Below, piece after piece: positions 6,875 through 8,419 of a DNA stretch of 8,419 bases. The DNA is from a candidate division SR1 bacterium CG_4_9_14_3_um_filter_40_9 (GTDB lineage: Bacteria > Patescibacteriota > Gracilibacteria > Absconditabacterales > Absconditicoccaceae): the NCBI GenBank assembly GCA_002791215.1, contig PFWQ01000074.1, positions 1 through 8,419 of the forward strand, given 5' to 3'. The position numbers and the translations under genes are program-made. Below the pieces are notes generated by a model, which saw only the letters and a program-made list of their open reading frames with translations, was not told the DNA's origin and searched no databases. Position 1 is the stretch's first letter. Every line of letters begins with the position of its first letter.

Positions 6875-8095
6875 ATGGAAGAATTACTTCACATTATCAA
6901 AACCTCTCAAGCCAAACTTATTAAGAGAATAGAGCCAATCCAAAAAAAAAGAAATCTTTTTGGCGAAATCAATCGGAATCTTCCTTGCGTATGAATCTTA
7001 TGAGAAAGAGGGCTTGGGAAAACAACGATTATGCTCCAAAAACTCAAAGAACTAGGTAAATGAATATATATCTTATGAGATCTATGAATTATAAAAGATA
7101 AATGATTATTTACCATCGTTCATTATTTTTATCAAGAATTTAACGAAAAAATTTTCTTTATAGATGAGATACATGAATATCCAAATCGAGAAAAAGAGAT
7201 AAAAAATATCCTTGATACTCTGCCTGACGTGAAGATTGTCTTTTCCTGATCAAGCAGTCTATCGTTACAGAAAAAATGAGCAGATCTTTCCAGAAGAGTT
7301 TTGTTTTATAGATTATGGCCACTAAATTTTCAGGAATATCTCTATTTTCAGCATAATATTAAAATAAAATTATACTCTTTTGATGATATTATAAAAAATT
7401 ATAAAAAAATTTCTTATGAATTATCGGACATCATAAAATTCACTTATTTAAAAAATTTTATGATAAATTGACAGTATCCTTATGCTCCTCTAGTTTCAAA
7501 GGAGGAATTTTTTATGCTTTTGCAAAATTCTATCAAAAAGATCATATTCCAAGATATTCCCAATTTTATTAATATAGAAACAAATACATTATTGAAACTT
7601 CAAGATATCCTGTACTTTATATCGCAGATACCACCATCAAATCTCAATTATTCAAGTTTGGCCAGAAAAACATGAATAGATCCGAAACAGATAGCGGTTT
7701 TTTTGGAAATATTATCTGATATATGAGTAATAAACCTGTTACACAAAGACCAAAACCTATCTAATAAACTGAGAAAAGAAAAGAAAATATTCTTATGAAA
7801 CAATAATCTTGTCCATATGTATAATTTTTTTGAATGAAGTCAGTCTGAACTAGGAACAGTCAGAGAGGTGTTTATTATAGATATGCTTAGAAGAATCTCT
7901 AAATCTCAGATGTTTTTACCATGACAATATGATATAATATATACATATAAAGGGAAGACCTACACCTTTGAAATAGGAGGGAAAAACAAAAGGATAAACA
8001 GTAAAAATGTTTTTATCATCAAAGACGATATATTGATATGAACAGATAATAATATCCCGCTCTATTTATTTGGGTTAATCCGTGAGAAGTCTTAA
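6875..8095 (+). CDS. AAA_14/DUF4143-type ATP-binding protein
   Basis: This 406-aa P-loop ATPase resembles the large AAA_14 plus DUF4143 group, whose cellular role is mostly unknown. Walker A is GERGLGKTT (residues 43-51, first Gly written TGA). Walker B is FFIDEIHEYPN (D97, E98), then the FSGSSS sensor loop (124-129) and RRVLFYRLWPLNFQEYL. The second half has NGQYPYAPL, a helix-turn-helix-like stretch (SSLARKTGIDPKQIAVFLEI), a GTVREVFII motif and a nuclease-fold-like C-terminus (YTFEIGGK). Fifteen TGA codons are in frame. CGG (residue 34) and CGA (residue 105, YPN-x-EKE) both fall where family members have Trp. The ATG is the only one after the in-frame TAA at 6863. The gene is visibly more AT-rich than the rfb genes and splits rfbA from rfbC, which suggests acquisition. 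Confidence 0.82.
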
Positions 8096-8155
8096 ATGCA
8101 GTTTTCTGAAACGCTGGTGAAAAGTGATTATGGGGAATATCTAATGAGATTATAA
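8096..8155 (+). pseudogene. Fossil of an rfbA 3' end (20 codons)
   Basis: Immediately after the ATPase TAA, in the same frame, the sequence reads MQFSETLVKSDYGEYLMRL then TAA. This parallels the end of RfbA in this window ([19 protein letters not shown]): 11 of 19 residues are identical, and about 41 of 57 bases match by eye. It ends where RfbA proteins normally end. The simplest reading is the stub of an older rfbA that once adjoined rfbC, the rest having been displaced or replaced by the rfbA-ATPase segment. It is far too short to be functional. The ATG may be incidental. Confidence 0.65.
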
Positions 8156-8202
8156 ATGATAGATTATAAATGATAGATTTTAGATGATATATTATAAAAT
8201 AT
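8147..8202. repeat. 14-bp tandem repeat, about 4 copies
   Basis: AGATTATAAATGAT occurs perfectly at 8147-8160 and 8161-8174, then degenerately at 8175-8188 (12 of 14) and 8189-8202 (11 of 14). The array begins in the last codons of the rfbA fossil, includes its stop, and ends on the rfbC start codon. It is the whole leader of rfbC. Each unit carries a TATAAA-like box, so copy number could alter rfbC expression. Confidence 0.75.
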
Positions 8203-8419
8203 GGCGTTTACATTTGAAAGAAATAAAATCATCAATGATGTAATTCTTATCATTCCTCAGGTCTTCTGAGATGAGAGATGATTTTTTATGAATACTTATA
8301 TCCAGAAAGAATTTGAAGCCAACGGAATCCCGAATGTCTTTGTTCAAGACAATCATAGTAAATCAAACAAAGGTGTATTCAGATGATTCCACTTCCAGAC
8401 GAAAAACAGTCAGGCCAAA
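8201..8419 (+). CDS. rfbC: dTDP-4-dehydrorhamnose 3,5-epimerase, 5' part only
   Basis: RfbC (RmlC) epimerises dTDP-4-keto-6-deoxyglucose at C3 and C5, the third step to dTDP-L-rhamnose. Only 73 codons are present; the window edge cuts the gene, whose family length is about 180 aa. The N-terminal motifs are clear: PQVFGDERGFFMNTY (D24-E25-R26-G27) and QDNHSKSNKGVFRGFHFQ (49-66), the latter containing the catalytic His64 region. Three in-frame TGA codons are Gly, all at strongly conserved positions. The ATG at 8201 gives the normal N-terminal length. There is no Shine-Dalgarno; the leader is the tandem repeat. rfbD is not seen and may lie downstream. Confidence 0.93.

Noticed and set aside
6849..6932. 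Alternative ATG for the ATPase gene
   Set aside because: It is out of frame and ends at a TAG; the frame with Walker A starts only at 6875.

Overview
The window reads as sense only if TGA is an amino acid. Under the standard bacterial code every gene except the shortest pieces is shattered. With TGA read as glycine (translation table 25), eight genes run uninterrupted, and TGA falls on signature glycines: the Rossmann GxxGxxG of RfbB and GalE, MKG at the start of RfbA, and a Walker A loop. I count about 71 in-frame TGA codons. All complete genes end in TAA or TAG. This points to the candidate phyla Absconditabacteria (SR1) or Gracilibacteria. A second layer is visible: CGA and CGG, normally arginine, sit where relatives carry tryptophan (GalE LGWK and VWG, RfbB LGWEP, ATPase YPNWEKE, AbiEi NWDK), while the conserved arginines I could check use AGA, AGG or CGT. 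A CGA/CGG to Trp change has, as far as I recall, been predicted for Absconditabacterales, which favours SR1 over Gracilibacteria. None of the genes has a recognisable Shine-Dalgarno sequence.

Layout: 1-303 is intergenic, with a GC-rich dispersed repeat and stacked hairpins. 304-1839 (+) is a Wzx-like polysaccharide flippase. 1840-2337 is a repeat- and hairpin-containing convergent gap. 2338-3393 (-) is galE. 3394-3654 is a divergent intergenic region with strong inverted repeats. Then a run of plus-strand genes: rfbB (3655-4608), abiEi (4677-5240), abiEii (5230-5919), rfbA (5948-6835), an AAA_14/DUF4143-type ATPase (6875-8095), a 20-codon fossil of a second rfbA 3' end (8096-8155), a 14-bp tandem repeat, and rfbC, which is cut off by the window edge.

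Functionally this is a cell-surface polysaccharide locus. RfbA makes dTDP-glucose, RfbB dehydrates it, RfbC epimerises it (RfbD is not in the window), GalE supplies UDP-galactose-type sugars, and the flippase would move lipid-linked units across the membrane. An AbiE-type toxin-antitoxin pair and an AT-rich ATPase gene interrupt the rfb genes on either side of rfbA. The rfbA-like fossil just before rfbC suggests that this part was assembled by insertion or replacement. I do not see a wholly new system. The most interesting features are the double recoding, the AbiE module (its catalytic Gly-Gly is written TGATGA) inside a rhamnose operon, and the fossil-bounded abiE-rfbA-ATPase segment.
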